This document shows positions 12,488-24,637 of a stretch of 64,000 nucleotides of DNA, piece after piece. A program made the translations under genes and the position numbers. Under the pieces are notes generated by a model. The model saw only the letters and a program-made list of their open reading frames with translations, made no database searches and was not told the DNA's origin. Source of the DNA: Dipteronia dyeriana (Eukaryota > Streptophyta > Magnoliopsida > Sapindales > Sapindaceae); the NCBI GenBank assembly GCA_032871835.1, contig CM065296.1:118306146-118370145 (forward strand), written 5' to 3'. Position 1 is the stretch's first letter. Each line of letters opens with the position of its first letter.

Positions 12488-14823
12488 GATTTCAGTGTAG
12501 AACTGGAAATGAGTGTGAGACCATGAGTGTCAAGAATCGTAAAACCGTTCAAAACTTAGTCATGCCTGATCAGCTCTTCAGTTCTGCATGAAACTTACTG
12601 CGATTTCATCTTGAGTGGTGATCTTTTGAGACCACATTAGCCTTCTCACCATCTATAACTTCAGAGTGCAAGACTGCAATATTTCCACGCCACAGTTTTG
12701 ATCTGCCCTCAGAACGTGTACATAAAATTAAGGTGCTTACTATCGTCCTCGTGTTTATTTTTATTTTTATTTTTATTTTATGTAATTCAATTTTTTCAAC
12801 AATTTGAGGTAGAATGTACCCAAATAGTTTATTTGGTTGCTCAAGTAGCCTTGTAGATAGTTTCTTTTTTATTATTGTAGTCAAACTGATAACTTGTTTT
12901 GTTGTGAAATAGAAATGCCACCTATATTTCTATTGATGAGTTAGGGGTCGTTTGTTTTTTTGTCTGAATACTGAACAGTTCTGAATTTTTCTAATGATTG
13001 AATAGGGACTGAAATCTGAACCTGAATGATATGTTTTTTTTATCTCACATCTGTCAGAATGTTTGTTTTTTAACAGTAAAATTATCTAATTATAAGTAAT
13101 TTTACATTTGTACCTATGTTAAACAATTATACATATAATATGGAATAAAAACAATCTAAAAATAATAATTATATATAAACACATATGATTATGATATTCA
13201 TATTTGATTACAAACAAATTTCATTTTTCTAATAAAAGAAAATGTTTTTTTTTTAAATAAAAAGGACATTAAGAAAACTAACAGTTAACACTCTAATATA
13301 TATATAAATTCATCATCATAATATCATAATGAAGTATTGATATTAAACACTGATATGAAAAGTGATTACGGTTCTTTTTTATTTAGGTTCTTTTATATTT
13401 TTTAAGCTATTTAAAATAAATAATATATTAAAATAAAGATTTCTATACCATATCTAATTTTGATGAAATTAGAAATATGTTATATATGGGGAATAGTATC
13501 GGAAGAAAAGATTTTAGATTATTTAATTCAATCCAGTGATTTGCAATTAAGTTAAAAGTTAAAAGTTAAGATTTTTTACTTTTTATTTTAAGTTGTTTTT
13601 TAGGATTTGTAAGTTGTTTGACTATTTAAAAAAAAAACAAAATAACTTAATAATTATGATTCAGACCCATTAAGTTTTAAATGGAAAACCTTAGGTATTG
13701 AATGTATAAGATTCGGTTTGATATACAAACAAAGGTCTTATGTTTGAATTTACAAATTGTAACAAGTAGTTCACAATTGTTGAACATAGTCCCTTATATA
13801 TATGCAAAATTCGTTGAAGGTTGGACAAAGCTAGTCAGCCAACAGCTGTTAAGAGAATATCGTCATGATTTGAATCAGTCACACACATGATGATTATCCC
13901 TTTATACATAAACTGTTATCTTGTTGACAGTGGTAGTGTGAAAGCGAAAATGGATATTGGATTTGGGGTGTTGTAGCTGAGTGAATTGCATTCAACTGAG
14001 TTGGAGATGTTGAGTCAACAGACGTAATATAAACTCGAGTCAGATGATTTTTATTGGAAATCTCACAAAGGTGGGGGCCTGGTAAGTTGCATTCACATTT
14101 GAAATCCAAGTAGGAGGAAAAAATTGAATGCATGTATGCATGTTCTCTCACACTTCTCACTCACTCACTCGCTATAGCTTAGCTCACAGTCTCACGCATC
14201 GCAGACCTCCAAAAGCAGCTCATGAGACGTTGGAAAACCCACGTATCAAAGTGAGTAGGGCTGGCTTGCAAGCAAATTGTCATGTGCTCATTTTAGAAAC
14301 AAACGCACGTACGTTCTTATCTCCAGCCGTTTGCTCCCAAACAAACACTCACCGCCACTCCCCAATAGTAAATGACCATTATCCACTTGACTCTCCTCTG
14401 TTTTTTTTTTCCAATACTAAACAATTATTAAACATATCCATCTTAGATTTTTCTTCATTCTATTTCTCTCTTTGTTGCCACCTGAGCTAGTGTAAAGACA
14501 ACACTGGAAGCCATGTGTGTCTATGAGAAATAATAGTGAGCTTTGCTGTGGACACGATCAAACTACTTCTTCTTGCCAAGTATCAGACTCGATTGAGTTC
14601 CTATAGACACGTTTCAACTGTGTCTTGTTTTTCCATTCAAGCTTTTAAGTCTTATCTCCCTCCTCTCCCTCTCCCCCACTCTGTTTTCCTATTTAATTTT
14701 ATATATATATCGCCATCATTTTATAAAATGCTATGTATCATCTATCACCAAAACCAAAACCAATCTCCAGAGTCCTCTGTTTCTTTGAAAACTTTAAAAA
14801 ACAACATCATTATCATCATCATC
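12488..14823. other. Intergenic region between OBGC and DREB2D-like gene
   Basis: Holds the OBGC 3' flank, an ATTTTT-repeat run near 12752-12781, and an AT-rich stretch. A GGGGTCGTTTG motif near 12953 resembles MITE ends. The 600 bases before 14824 form the DREB2D-like promoter and leader, with a CT-rich tract near 14660 and a short ATC repeat just before the start codon. No other gene was seen. Confidence 0.6.
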
Positions 14824-15567
14824 ATGGGTGGTATTGGAGATAAAAAACAGCTGAAAAAAACTGCACAGGCAAGCTCAAGGAAAGGTTGCATGAGAGGCAA
14901 AGGAGGTCCAGAGAATGCTAAGTGCACTTACAAAGGCGTTCGTCAACGAACTTGGGGCAAGTGGGTGGCTGAAATTCGTGAGCCCAACCGTGGTGCTCGT
15001 CTCTGGCTTGGGACTTTTGACACATCACATGAAGCTGCTATGGCTTATGATGCTGCTGCTCGTAAACTCTATGGCTCTGACGCCAAACTCAACTTGCCTG
15101 ATCATCACTTGAGCACCGACGATTCCCAATATCATCAAAACCCTTCTACAGCTGCAAACAACAATCCGGTTTTTACTCCTCAAATGATAAACCAACCTCA
15201 AAACATTCACAATTTAGACACAGCATATTGTTCATCAAACAACAGCTCACTTTTCATGGCTAGCGATTCAACGCAAGTGTACAATAACAACAACAACAAT
15301 AACAACAATAACAACCCCTTGATGTGTTTTTCTATTGATGAGAAGTTTCCAGAAGCTACTGATGTGAGAGCTGGGCAGATTGATGAGCAGGGGACAGATG
15401 GATTTTCGGGGAATTTGAATGTGAACTTGCCTGTATTTGATGAATCTATATGGGCAGAAGCAGCAATGTCTATTGATAATCCTATAATGGGAGAACAGGG
15501 GATGTATGGAAGCAACTTTGTTGATGGGACTGGTTGGGACATGTTGCAGACCCCCTGGTGCATGTGA
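14824..15567 (+). CDS. DREB2D: DREB2D-like AP2/ERF transcription factor
   Basis: A single-exon gene of 247 residues. The start at 14824 gives [12 protein letters not shown]. An in-frame upstream ATG at 14728 would add 32 residues with six Ile in a row and is unlikely. Order: basic [14 protein letters not shown], the A-2 group motif [12 protein letters not shown], then one AP2 domain (about residues 38-95: [29 protein letters not shown]). Val and Glu at the two specificity positions (WVAEIRE) mark a DREB rather than an ERF. A poly-Asn run lies near residue 155-165. The acidic C-terminal patch [18 protein letters not shown] resembles the DREB2D tail, hence the symbol. DREB2 proteins are nuclear and bind DRE/CRT (A/GCCGAC) elements of drought- and heat-responsive genes. 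Faces the purple acid phosphatase gene tail to tail. Confidence 0.9.
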   Translation: MGGIGDKKQLKKTAQASSRKGCMRGKGGPENAKCTYKGVRQRTWGKWVAEIREPNRGARLWLGTFDTSHEAAMAYDAAARKLYGSDAKLNLPDHHLSTDDSQYHQNPSTAANNNPVFTPQMINQPQNIHNLDTAYCSSNNSSLFMASDSTQVYNNNNNNNNNNNPLMCFSIDEKFPEATDVRAGQIDEQGTDGFSGNLNVNLPVFDESIWAEAAMSIDNPIMGEQGMYGSNFVDGTGWDMLQTPWCM

Positions 15568-16278
15568 ACAATTTCGATCCAGCTCTATAAATTTATGTGT
15601 GTAAATAAACTTCTTATATATATATTATATATATGCAGTTGTCTCCCACCTGGGAAAGTTAAACAAAGGAAACTTACTTGTGTCTGTATAATAGTATATA
15701 GTTGTATATGTTCTGTATTCTGTAACAGTCACGGAGCCACGAGAATTTTTGTGGGCTCTGTTGTGCTGTTCTATGTACGTGTATATATCAACTCAAAACG
15801 TGAATATTATAAGTGGTATTTATATCAACATGTGAATCACATGCCATGCGATTTAATTTACTTACATGTTTTCCTTGTTTTTTTAGATGTATAGATTCTT
15901 CAACTTGTGATTATCAACTGTGCTTTTCACATCAAACAAGACAGGACACTGTATGTAATGAAACCAGAACAATCAGTTGACACATGAGTGGCATTCACAC
16001 AACACAAGCAGTCATTGGTTGTTCCTCTGACAGGATCCAAGAATAACCGGTCTAAATCCTCTGCAGAATCAGCTTCTGCAGATTGTTATGGACTAAATTG
16101 ATCATGTTATACAGGGGAAATGTTCGGATTCTTGAATTGTAATAATTGAACAACCAACTAATTTAGTACAACATAAGCTAAGAAAGGTAAGAAAGAAAAA
16201 GAAAAAGAAGACAATTTTTGCAGTTACTTGTTCTGCATAATTTGTCCTGGATAGGGTATTTACTTATTTGCTCTCTCA
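15568..16278. other. Convergent intergenic region (3' flanks of DREB2D-like and phosphatase genes)
   Basis: A 711-base spacer between two convergent genes. It holds the 3' untranslated regions of both and a short TA run near 15618-15634. No coding frame was recognised. Confidence 0.65.
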
Positions 16279-18486
16279 TTATAATGCAGCTACTGATGAT
16301 TCCTTCAAAGAGCTCCAGTATCTGTTAAGCAACCAAACAGAATCAGCTTTTACTGCAAACCCATCTTGGTTACGATGCCAACTGAAGTAGGCATGAGTTC
16401 TGTTCTTTATATCCAGTATTCCATGTCCGAAACTGGCTTCGCGATAAGCAGAGTAGCTAGGCTGTGGCTCTGTCATTCTGTTCAATTCAAAATAAAAACC
16501 ATAGAAAATATGTTAAAAAATTCAGCTAATAAAGCAACATGCCTAGCTACATAGTGATTGATGATCTTATAACTTACTCTGTCGCTAAGCCTTCTAGATT
16601 TCCTCCATCTCCAATGGTTATGTAAACTGGAGCAGAATGATCACTAATGGGTGTACACAACCCATTTACAATGTTGTATGCAACATTGGATACGCGTTCC
16701 TGCATTGCATACGCATACATATTAGGATACATGAGCTCATACAAATACGTTTAGAAAGGCGAAAGATGAACTCACAGATCTTTCGTAGGCGTGAACATGA
16801 CCAGCAAAGACTACATCAACCTTGTACTCCACGAACCACGACTCGTACATTACTCTCATGGTTTCTCCTTCCATGTAATGGTGTACATAGCTATTGTATA
16901 GTGGAGAATGCATAATCACAATAAGCCACGGCGTCTCAGTCCTGTTCACTTTTGGAAACTCTTTCAACAGCCATTTGTATTGAGGAGTGTATTTTCCTGA
17001 AAAAAATTTCCAGCCATTAGTGTTTTAGTTTGGCATGTTTGCTAGAGACCACAAAAATTACAATAGGAAACTACAACATAACAACTAAAATTATAATTAC
17101 TCACCATAAGCCGAGTATGAGGACATGACGATGATATATGCTGAAGCTCTTTTGATGGAATACCAAAACGGAGATGTACTGTATGATGCTTCGTAAGGTA
17201 CATGGTATCGGTTTTTATAAGGCTTGAAGGGTATGGATTCACCCTGAAATGAAATCACCATTAGATTGAAATCATGAAAAATAAGTTAGATGTTAGCATA
17301 AAGATGAGATGCATACAATTTCAGGATCAAAATCAAGTTCATGGTTTCCTGCTGTCCATATCCAAGGTTGATACGCGGCATTTCTCTCCGTGAATCTTCC
17401 CCAAGTGTCCCACCTTGTGTTGTCATGAAATGGATAATCATCTGCATACGAGAGGTCTCCTACAAACAAAATGGTCTTTCCTTTTGCCGGGTTTAATTCA
17501 TAATGAGTTAGTGTCCTATTCGAGTCGTACGTTTGCCCAAGATCCCCTGCTCAAAGCACGTAATTCAGTGAGACCAAGGCAACATAAAATCAGTTCACTG
17601 TTTGTTCAATATGCTACATTTTCACTTCCAAGCAAAGTACTGCTACATACACTCACTTCAGAGAATTACCAAAACATGACATGCTTTGAACAAATGAAAC
17701 AAACTTCAGATAAAGAAATACCTATAAGGCCAAAAGTATACGGAACATCAGGACCGACTTCTGGAGGAGTTACGAACCAGAACTGCCGCGTTGTGTTCCC
17801 AATTCCAACCTCATAGTAATATTTGGTGTCAAACTGCAACAATGGTGTTACAAAATTGAGTTAAGTTAGTAATTGACCGTTTAATTTTAACAAAGATTGT
17901 TAATCGAATATACACACCTCCAAATCCTTAATGGTGCAGTGATGAATGTAACCAGAAGTGTAATTGAAGTAATTGTAAGTAAGAACAATGCCATCATCAG
18001 CTTGTTTCTTGAGAGTTGTATTATTTTCATCCCAATAAATCACTGTTTTTGAACCTGGTTCATCAGGAGTGACCCAAGATACAAGCACACCTTTCCCCAC
18101 ATGATCTCCTTGTGTTATGTGTACCTTCAATGGTACGTACATACAGATAACAGTGTTTATATATATATATATATATATAAAAAAAAAAAAATCAGTAAAC
18201 AAACATGAACCCACCTCACTAAGTAGAAAAGCAAAAAATCTGGACCCAATTCATTGAAATAACAATAATTGTTGAATTATAAGGATGAAAATCAGAATCA
18301 CACCTGTTGAGGAGCATTATAACCAGGAGGCACTAGAAACACATCACTGTCTACAGGCATATCAAGAGACAAGTTAGCTGTTCTTACAAAACTACTAGTT
18401 CTTCCACCATAACAGAACTCTGTAGCAACACTCAATATCAATAACACCAAAACAAGAACAACAAAATCCCACCTCAAAAAATCCAT
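16279..18486 (-). CDS. Purple acid phosphatase (plant high-molecular-weight type, PAP10/PAP12-like)
   Basis: Eight exons on the minus strand (18486-18304, 18124-17918, 17833-17722, 17546-17317, 17243-17105, 16996-16776, 16699-16578, 16477-16279) give 470 residues in consistent phase. A signal peptide ([17 protein letters not shown]) leads to an N-terminal fibronectin-like domain ([24 protein letters not shown]). The metallophosphatase core follows. All five metal-binding blocks are present: [31 protein letters not shown] and GHVHAYERS. These coordinate the Fe(III)-Zn/Mn centre and hydrolyse phosphate monoesters, usually in the apoplast or vacuole during phosphate scavenging. Several NxT/S sites (NRTETPW, NYTSG) fit a secreted glycoprotein. 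The start at 18486 was chosen because it puts the hydrophobic core at the N-terminus. An upstream in-frame ATG at 18531 would add 15 charged residues. Confidence 0.95.
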
Positions 18487-18927
18487 CTCTATTTCTCTCA
18501 ACTTCGATACTTTTTTGATAAACTCATCCAACTTGAGCTTATGTATATATAGAATTCAGTGTCTGGTAGAATCTTAAGACATGGGATGCGTGATCCCCAC
18601 TGGCCACACCACATAAAGCGATAGTTTTTAAGTTTTAAGTCTTAACCCAGAACATGGAGTTCATGATATAGTAATTGTAACATCTGTCATTGAAGCAACA
18701 AGCATACAACAACACACAAGAAGTTGGTTTGGTCTGGTCTGGTGGGTAACTTTGTTCTTGTTAATTGTGATTGACGAAGAAGAGAAGACTTGAGAGAGGT
18801 CGTTGCATTTGCATCTGTCAATGTCGATGGGCACCAACCAGAGTACTACAGTACAGATAACTGCCAGTCAAAGACCGAAACGCAATAAAATTAGTTGATG
18901 ACATTAATTTTCTATAGTGAGAGCAAG

Positions 18928-18935
18928 GAATATTC
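18928..18935. promoter_or_regulatory. Possible P1BS (PHR1-binding) site upstream of phosphatase gene
   Basis: The palindrome GAATATTC fits the P1BS consensus GNATATNC, about 440 bases upstream of the purple acid phosphatase start. PHR1-type factors bind such sites to induce phosphate-starvation genes, including several PAPs. An 8-base degenerate match in AT-rich DNA can occur by chance. Confidence 0.35.
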
Positions 18936-19220
18936 ACTCTTATATACAAATAATAAGAATATTATGTTATAGTTAGGATCAGAGGAGAAGAACTATTATG
19001 ATAGACTGATGGGATCTGTCGAGATAAAACAATACGGTCTGGATATCTATTCTTATAATGGGAGATAACTACTCCCATAATCATAGGCAAACGATATATA
19101 TACGGGCCCGATATCTACTTTCATAATGGAAGATAACTACTTCTACAACCCCCGAAGAAAACTCTCTATGCATACACATCCTTGTAAAATACGTACGGTG
19201 GAATTTAAACCTCTCAATAC

Positions 19221-19713
19221 TAGGGATGCACATTTATCCCTGGGCCCCTACCCCCCTACCCCCCCACCCCCCCATTTCCCCCACAATTAAATTGAAATGG
19301 GGATGGGGATGGGGATGAAGATCCTCATTTCCCCAAAAAGTATATAAATGTAATTATAATATATATTTGAATTATTTGAAATATTTTATGTTGAATTTGT
19401 AATACATCGATATTTTTTATTTGTAATGAAATGTTTGTTTGTTTTTTTTAATTTAATTTATAATTTTTAGTTAAATAAGGAAATGAAAAAATGGGAGAAC
19501 GTGAGAAACGAGAAAACATGAAAAAACGGGAAAAATAGGGAATTGGGGATGGGGATGGGGATGGGGGGACCTCCCCCCAAACATCCACATTCGCATCCCC
19601 ATTTTCCCCAAATGGGGAAATGGGGAGGGATGGGGGAAGGATCTAGGAAGTGGGGATGAGGATGAGGATGGAGAGACCTATATCCATCCTCATTCCCCAA
19701 ACGTGCATCCCTA
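19221..19713. mobile_element. hAT-type MITE with 8-bp target duplication
   Basis: The element starts TAGGGATGCACATTT and ends with its inverse AAACGTGCATCCCTA, one mismatch in 15. It is flanked on both sides by CTCAATAC (19213-19220 and 19714-19721). An 8-bp duplication and a TAGGGATG terminus are typical of hAT non-autonomous elements. The interior has strand-asymmetric GGGGAT / ATCCCC runs on either side of an AT-rich core, and no coding capacity. Confidence 0.88.
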
Positions 19714-22249
19714 CTCAATACTTATGTGAAAGAGAGGTGCATTACAACTCTATTAAGAGGTAGGTGATATGCAACTAATTTTATTTTTGAGTACTAAATA
19801 GGTAAATACCTATTTTATTCTAGTAATAAACATAAACAAAATCATCTAAATCAAATTAATCCTAAATCAATTATAATAAAACAATCTAACCTAACAAAAT
19901 AATGAATAGGAATACACAAAATAATTAACAATTTATGTTAAAATGAAGAAAACACAAAGGAAAAAACAAAAGCAAGGAAAAATTTGTTGGACACATGGTG
20001 AAACACGGAAATGGAATAAAAGATGAATGGACATATTTATAATATTTGTTAAAATAAATGTTAGATTTGTAATTTACATATGTCGAAATTATAATTTTAT
20101 ATAAAACATCAAGTAAAATTGTAATAATACATTTTTTATTTATTTAAAAAAGGCTGATGGGTACATTTTTTTTTCTTTCAAAAAGGCAGACGGGGCTTTA
20201 GCCCAGTCTAGCCCGTAAAACCATTTACCACCGGATAAACGTTTATAAATATATGTGAGGAGTTTTATTTCGATAGGTAAAAATAGTTATCCGAATTGTA
20301 TATATATTATCTGATCTTAACAGACTCCGACATCCCTATTATAATAGTTGTAAATGTTATACTTAAAAAAAAAACCGTTGAGCTAATATGGGATATGAAA
20401 CTCAACATCCATCTAAATCATCTCATAGTAGTATAGTACACATATAGGTATAGTACAACTTCTTTTAGTTCGTGTACATTTTACGTGTGAATGAATCAAT
20501 CTCATATCCTCAAAGTCATTATGTTCATACTTCATACATATACAATAAAGAAAAACTTTCTTGGTAGATATAATAAAATCACATGATTGCAAATTGAGTT
20601 TAACATTAAATAATTTAATACAGAATTTTATAGATGTGAATGGAAAAATGAACCACCTTTTTGCCTTTTTCATTTGGTTTACAGTATTTGAATTGTTGAA
20701 TTATTGGATCTAACTTCAAAATTCATGCTCTGTCTATCAAAGAATCTAATTTCTGTTTGGTGTCACAAGATATTCGAGGTTTTCATCTCAGCTACTATGG
20801 AGTATCCCTGCAACTCTTTGATCGAATTGATTCGTGACGTGCTCATGTCAGTATTAATGGACCCAACTTAAAGTGTCTACCAGTCTACATAGCCCAGGCA
20901 CAAATTATAAAAATCCACACAGCCCAGACTAAAAGACATTGTGTTGATATGTAGCTAAAAACGGTGCGTTTTCAGACCAATTTGAGAAACTGGGTTGTGT
21001 TAAAAAAAAATTATTAAGAACCATAGGGTTTTGCTGTGGTTTATTTAAAAGTTTTTAAAATAATATCAATAAAAACTCAAAAGATTGGCATTATAATTAT
21101 AAATTATACAATTATTTTACACATTTTCTTGGGGGTGCATGTAATTATTACACATATGTCAAGAATACGTTGTAGGTGGGAGAATGATCAATTTTTCAAT
21201 AGATTATATTGCTGGGCGGCACTTTTATAAGTTCCAACAAGTTCCCAAATTGGTTTAACCAGATTTTACCCAGACTTTTTAAAAATGATTTTTTTTTTCT
21301 TTCCATGTTTATCTTTTTTTTTTTTTTGGTTTGTATGAATGCATTAAATATGCATTCAATACATTATAATTATTTCTAAAAATTAATATGTTTCAATATT
21401 TTTAATCATTAAAAATGGTAATATTTTTGTAAAAAATTAAACTGATCTAAACGAAAAACACACCACAAAAAATCATATTCTGAAATGTCAAATTAATGGT
21501 AATTTTTTTTAAGGAATTAATGGATCCTGCTTGGTATTGCTTATGAGAAATCAAAAATTATTAATTAATAATTTTTGTATAGTTTATTTTTTGATAAACT
21601 TTTCAAAATTAATTATTTGAGAATCTGGGTTATTATCTTTTGAAAAGTTAAAATATACTTATTTAATAATTTTGACTTAAAATGTTGTTTGATAAAACTT
21701 TCAAAAGTAATTTATTGATAATCGGACAAGTTTTGACAGTGATTTAAAGTAGTAAATGTGAGGTTGTTTTTTGAAGATGATTATGGAATAATATATTTAA
21801 GTATTTAATGAATATTTTAAAATATAATTGGTAACCTTACGAAATCAAAATAAAATCATGTATACCTTATTTCATCTTAAAATTAACTATTATATTTAAA
21901 TATCGATTTGATTTATAAAATCTTTTCAAATATCATTATTGTACTTATGAAGTAAATTAATTTAGATGGGAAAGACAAAAAAAAGGATAAGTAAAAATAT
22001 GAGCAGTGTACCAAGTAAAAGCATATTTTCTTAAATCAATCTTAAAAACATATCAATATCAATATATTAATGATAAATTGATAACATAATAACAAAACTA
22101 AAACAATGGTTTTTTTTTTAAGCGAAAATAAAAAAATTCAATCAAATATTAATGGTAATATATTAAAAATATTAATTATTATATTGAATTCAATAAATTC
22201 ATTTATAAAATTAACTTTTAATTTATTTATAAATGGTAATAAATAAATA

Positions 22250-22372
22250 TTTTTAAATTATCTAAATTTGATGTTCAAATATAGTATCCAAATGATGTGG
22301 TAGATTACAGTATGTCACGAGTATTAGATTTGAACACCGAATTCGGACAAAGAAGTATTATTACCATAAAAA
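22250..22372. mobile_element. MITE relic related to the nested element at 23874-24038
   Basis: AAATTTGATGTTCAAAT...TATCCAAATGATGTGG and, in inverse order, TTAGATTTGAACACCGAATTCGG...AAGTATTATTAC match the ends of the nested MITE in NPF intron 3. The outer ends are diverged. Confidence 0.45.
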
Positions 22373-22742
22373 TAGTTATCTTTCCAATTAAAAAAAAAAC
22401 TGTACAGCTATCTGTATTATCGGACAAGAATGTGATAAATGACCATTAAAAATAAAAAAAAAATCTTCAACATAATTGTCGTTTTGTTTTCGCTTTTGCA
22501 GGCATAACCTATTCAAACTATTACGTAAAAAGACAAAGACAACATCCATTTCATTGATGTTTTTATATATAACGTTGAAAGTCGTAAGTGCGTTGACTCA
22601 CTAATATATACAACTTCTTGCAAAGTGCATCTCTGCAGGCTCCAGTACTGTTTAGTTTTCCAAACTCGATCTTTTTGATAACTAGTATTGTTGTGGCTAA
22701 AACGCCATGATGAACACATCTACAGAAAACCATAATCAAATA

Positions 22743-24116
22743 ATGGAGGAGGTAAATGTCGCAATATATATATATATATATATATGATTTCGGCGCGTTT
22801 ACTAATCAAGAATCTTAATGAGGAAAGAAAATTCTGATTATTGTGTTACGTTAGTCTTACGTACAAATCAGAATTAAGTTCATACTCTCATCTAAAGAAT
22901 CAAGTTTTCTTTCCTGATTCTCTCTCTTTTCATTCCCGATTAGTAAATACGCCTTTAGTTTGTATGCAATATATAATTTACATGCACGGAGGTGTTTCTT
23001 GCAGAAAGGAAATTTATCGGCATCGACGACTTTGGTAAGCAATAGATGTGTTGATATTAGAGGTAGAGTTGCAGATAAGCGAGCAACCGGAGGATGGCGT
23101 GCCTCTCCTTTTATCATAGGTACGTATTTTATTGTTAACTATATAGGTTTTTTATAATAGTTAAATCTTTGAACGTTAATCGTGTACGTGATTTTATTAT
23201 TACAGTGAACGAGGTGGCTGAGAGATTAGCTTTCTTTGCGATTGCGGTGAACTTGGGGCTTTACTTGGTTAAAGAAATGCATGAATCGATTCCAACAGCT
23301 GCTACTCATGTCAGTGATTGGGTTGGTGCTGCTTATATTCTCACAATCCTTGGAGCATTTCTAGCTGATGCTTATTTGGGTCGATTCAAAACTATCATTA
23401 TCTTCTCTTGCGTCTATTCTATGGTAAGCATCCGCCGCAACTGAAGTGTGTGTACTGCGTACAGATGACAACTTTTTATCAATATTTCACTTACTCTTGT
23501 CTTGGTTAGGAATTCAGGATCAACTGATTCTAATCTCTCAATCTATCAACTATTAGGTTTATATAACTGTTAGAAAAATGTTAATCTATCTAACTATTAT
23601 GTTAAATATGCTAATTGTTAATACCGAGTTCTGTTATATTTTTAGTGCTCGTTTGATTGAGATTTTTACTGTCTCAGAACGTCTACAAACGTCTATTTGA
23701 GTTTTTTAGAGTTGTTTGGTTGGACTTTTAAAATTGTCTATTTAAATTGAGTAGAGACTAGTAGACAAAAGCTTATGGGAAGGTGCTTCCCCAAATAGAT
23801 ATTTTTTTTTTAAAAAAAGTATAACAACCAAACAACTATAATTTTTTTTAAAAAAAACTCTATTTTAAATATGAGTAATACTACTTTGCCAAATTTAGTG
23901 TCCAAATGATACGACAACACTCCAGTCTATTTATTTAAATCATATAAATCTAATTTAATTTAAATGAATGAACTATAATATTATCACATCATTTGGACAT
24001 CAGATTTGAACATCAAATTTGAACAAAGTAGCATTACTTTTTTAATAGACCTATTACAAATTGATCTTTTACCAATAGAGGTTAAAGCTCAACCAAACAA
24101 ACTCTTAAGAAAATTA

Positions 24117-24185
<69 letters not shown>

Positions 24186-24606
24186 TTACAAATTGATCTT
24201 TTACCAACAGAGGTTAAAGCTCAACCAAACAAACTCTTAAGAAAATTAGGACACACACACACATATATATATAGCCTCTTAAGAAAATTAGGACACACAC
24301 ACACACATATATATATATATACCATTTCAGATGGTTGAATAACATATATTAAACATTTAATAATTTTTTTTTTAAAAAAATAACTTTAATCTATTTAAGT
24401 TTTATAAGTAAATAATTTATTTTCCATAAGAGTCAGTTTAGTATTACTGTAACTTTTATAATATGTTTAGTTAAATGTATTTTTAAAACTACTGTATAAC
24501 TCAAAAGCAATATACATATGTTTTGTATTTTTATTGTAAAAATACTGAGATTAGTTACGATGACTAAAATATACATGAGTTTAGGATCTTATTTTATTTT
24601 TTCCCA

Positions 24607-24637
<31 letters not shown>

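Larger units (their letters stand above)
18487..22742. other. Divergent intergenic region between phosphatase and NPF genes
   Basis: A 4.3-kb spacer with the promoters of both flanking genes at its ends. It contains a hAT-type MITE (19221-19713), a MITE relic near 22250, and otherwise AT-rich sequence with no recognisable coding frame. Confidence 0.6.

Noticed and set aside
14728..14823. Upstream ATG as the DREB2D-like start
   Set aside because: It would add a low-complexity stretch with six Ile in a row derived from an ATC repeat; MGGIGDKKQ fits the family N-terminus.
18487..18531. Upstream in-frame ATG for the phosphatase
   Set aside because: It would put 15 charged residues before the signal peptide; the start at 18486 gives a normal secretory N-terminus.
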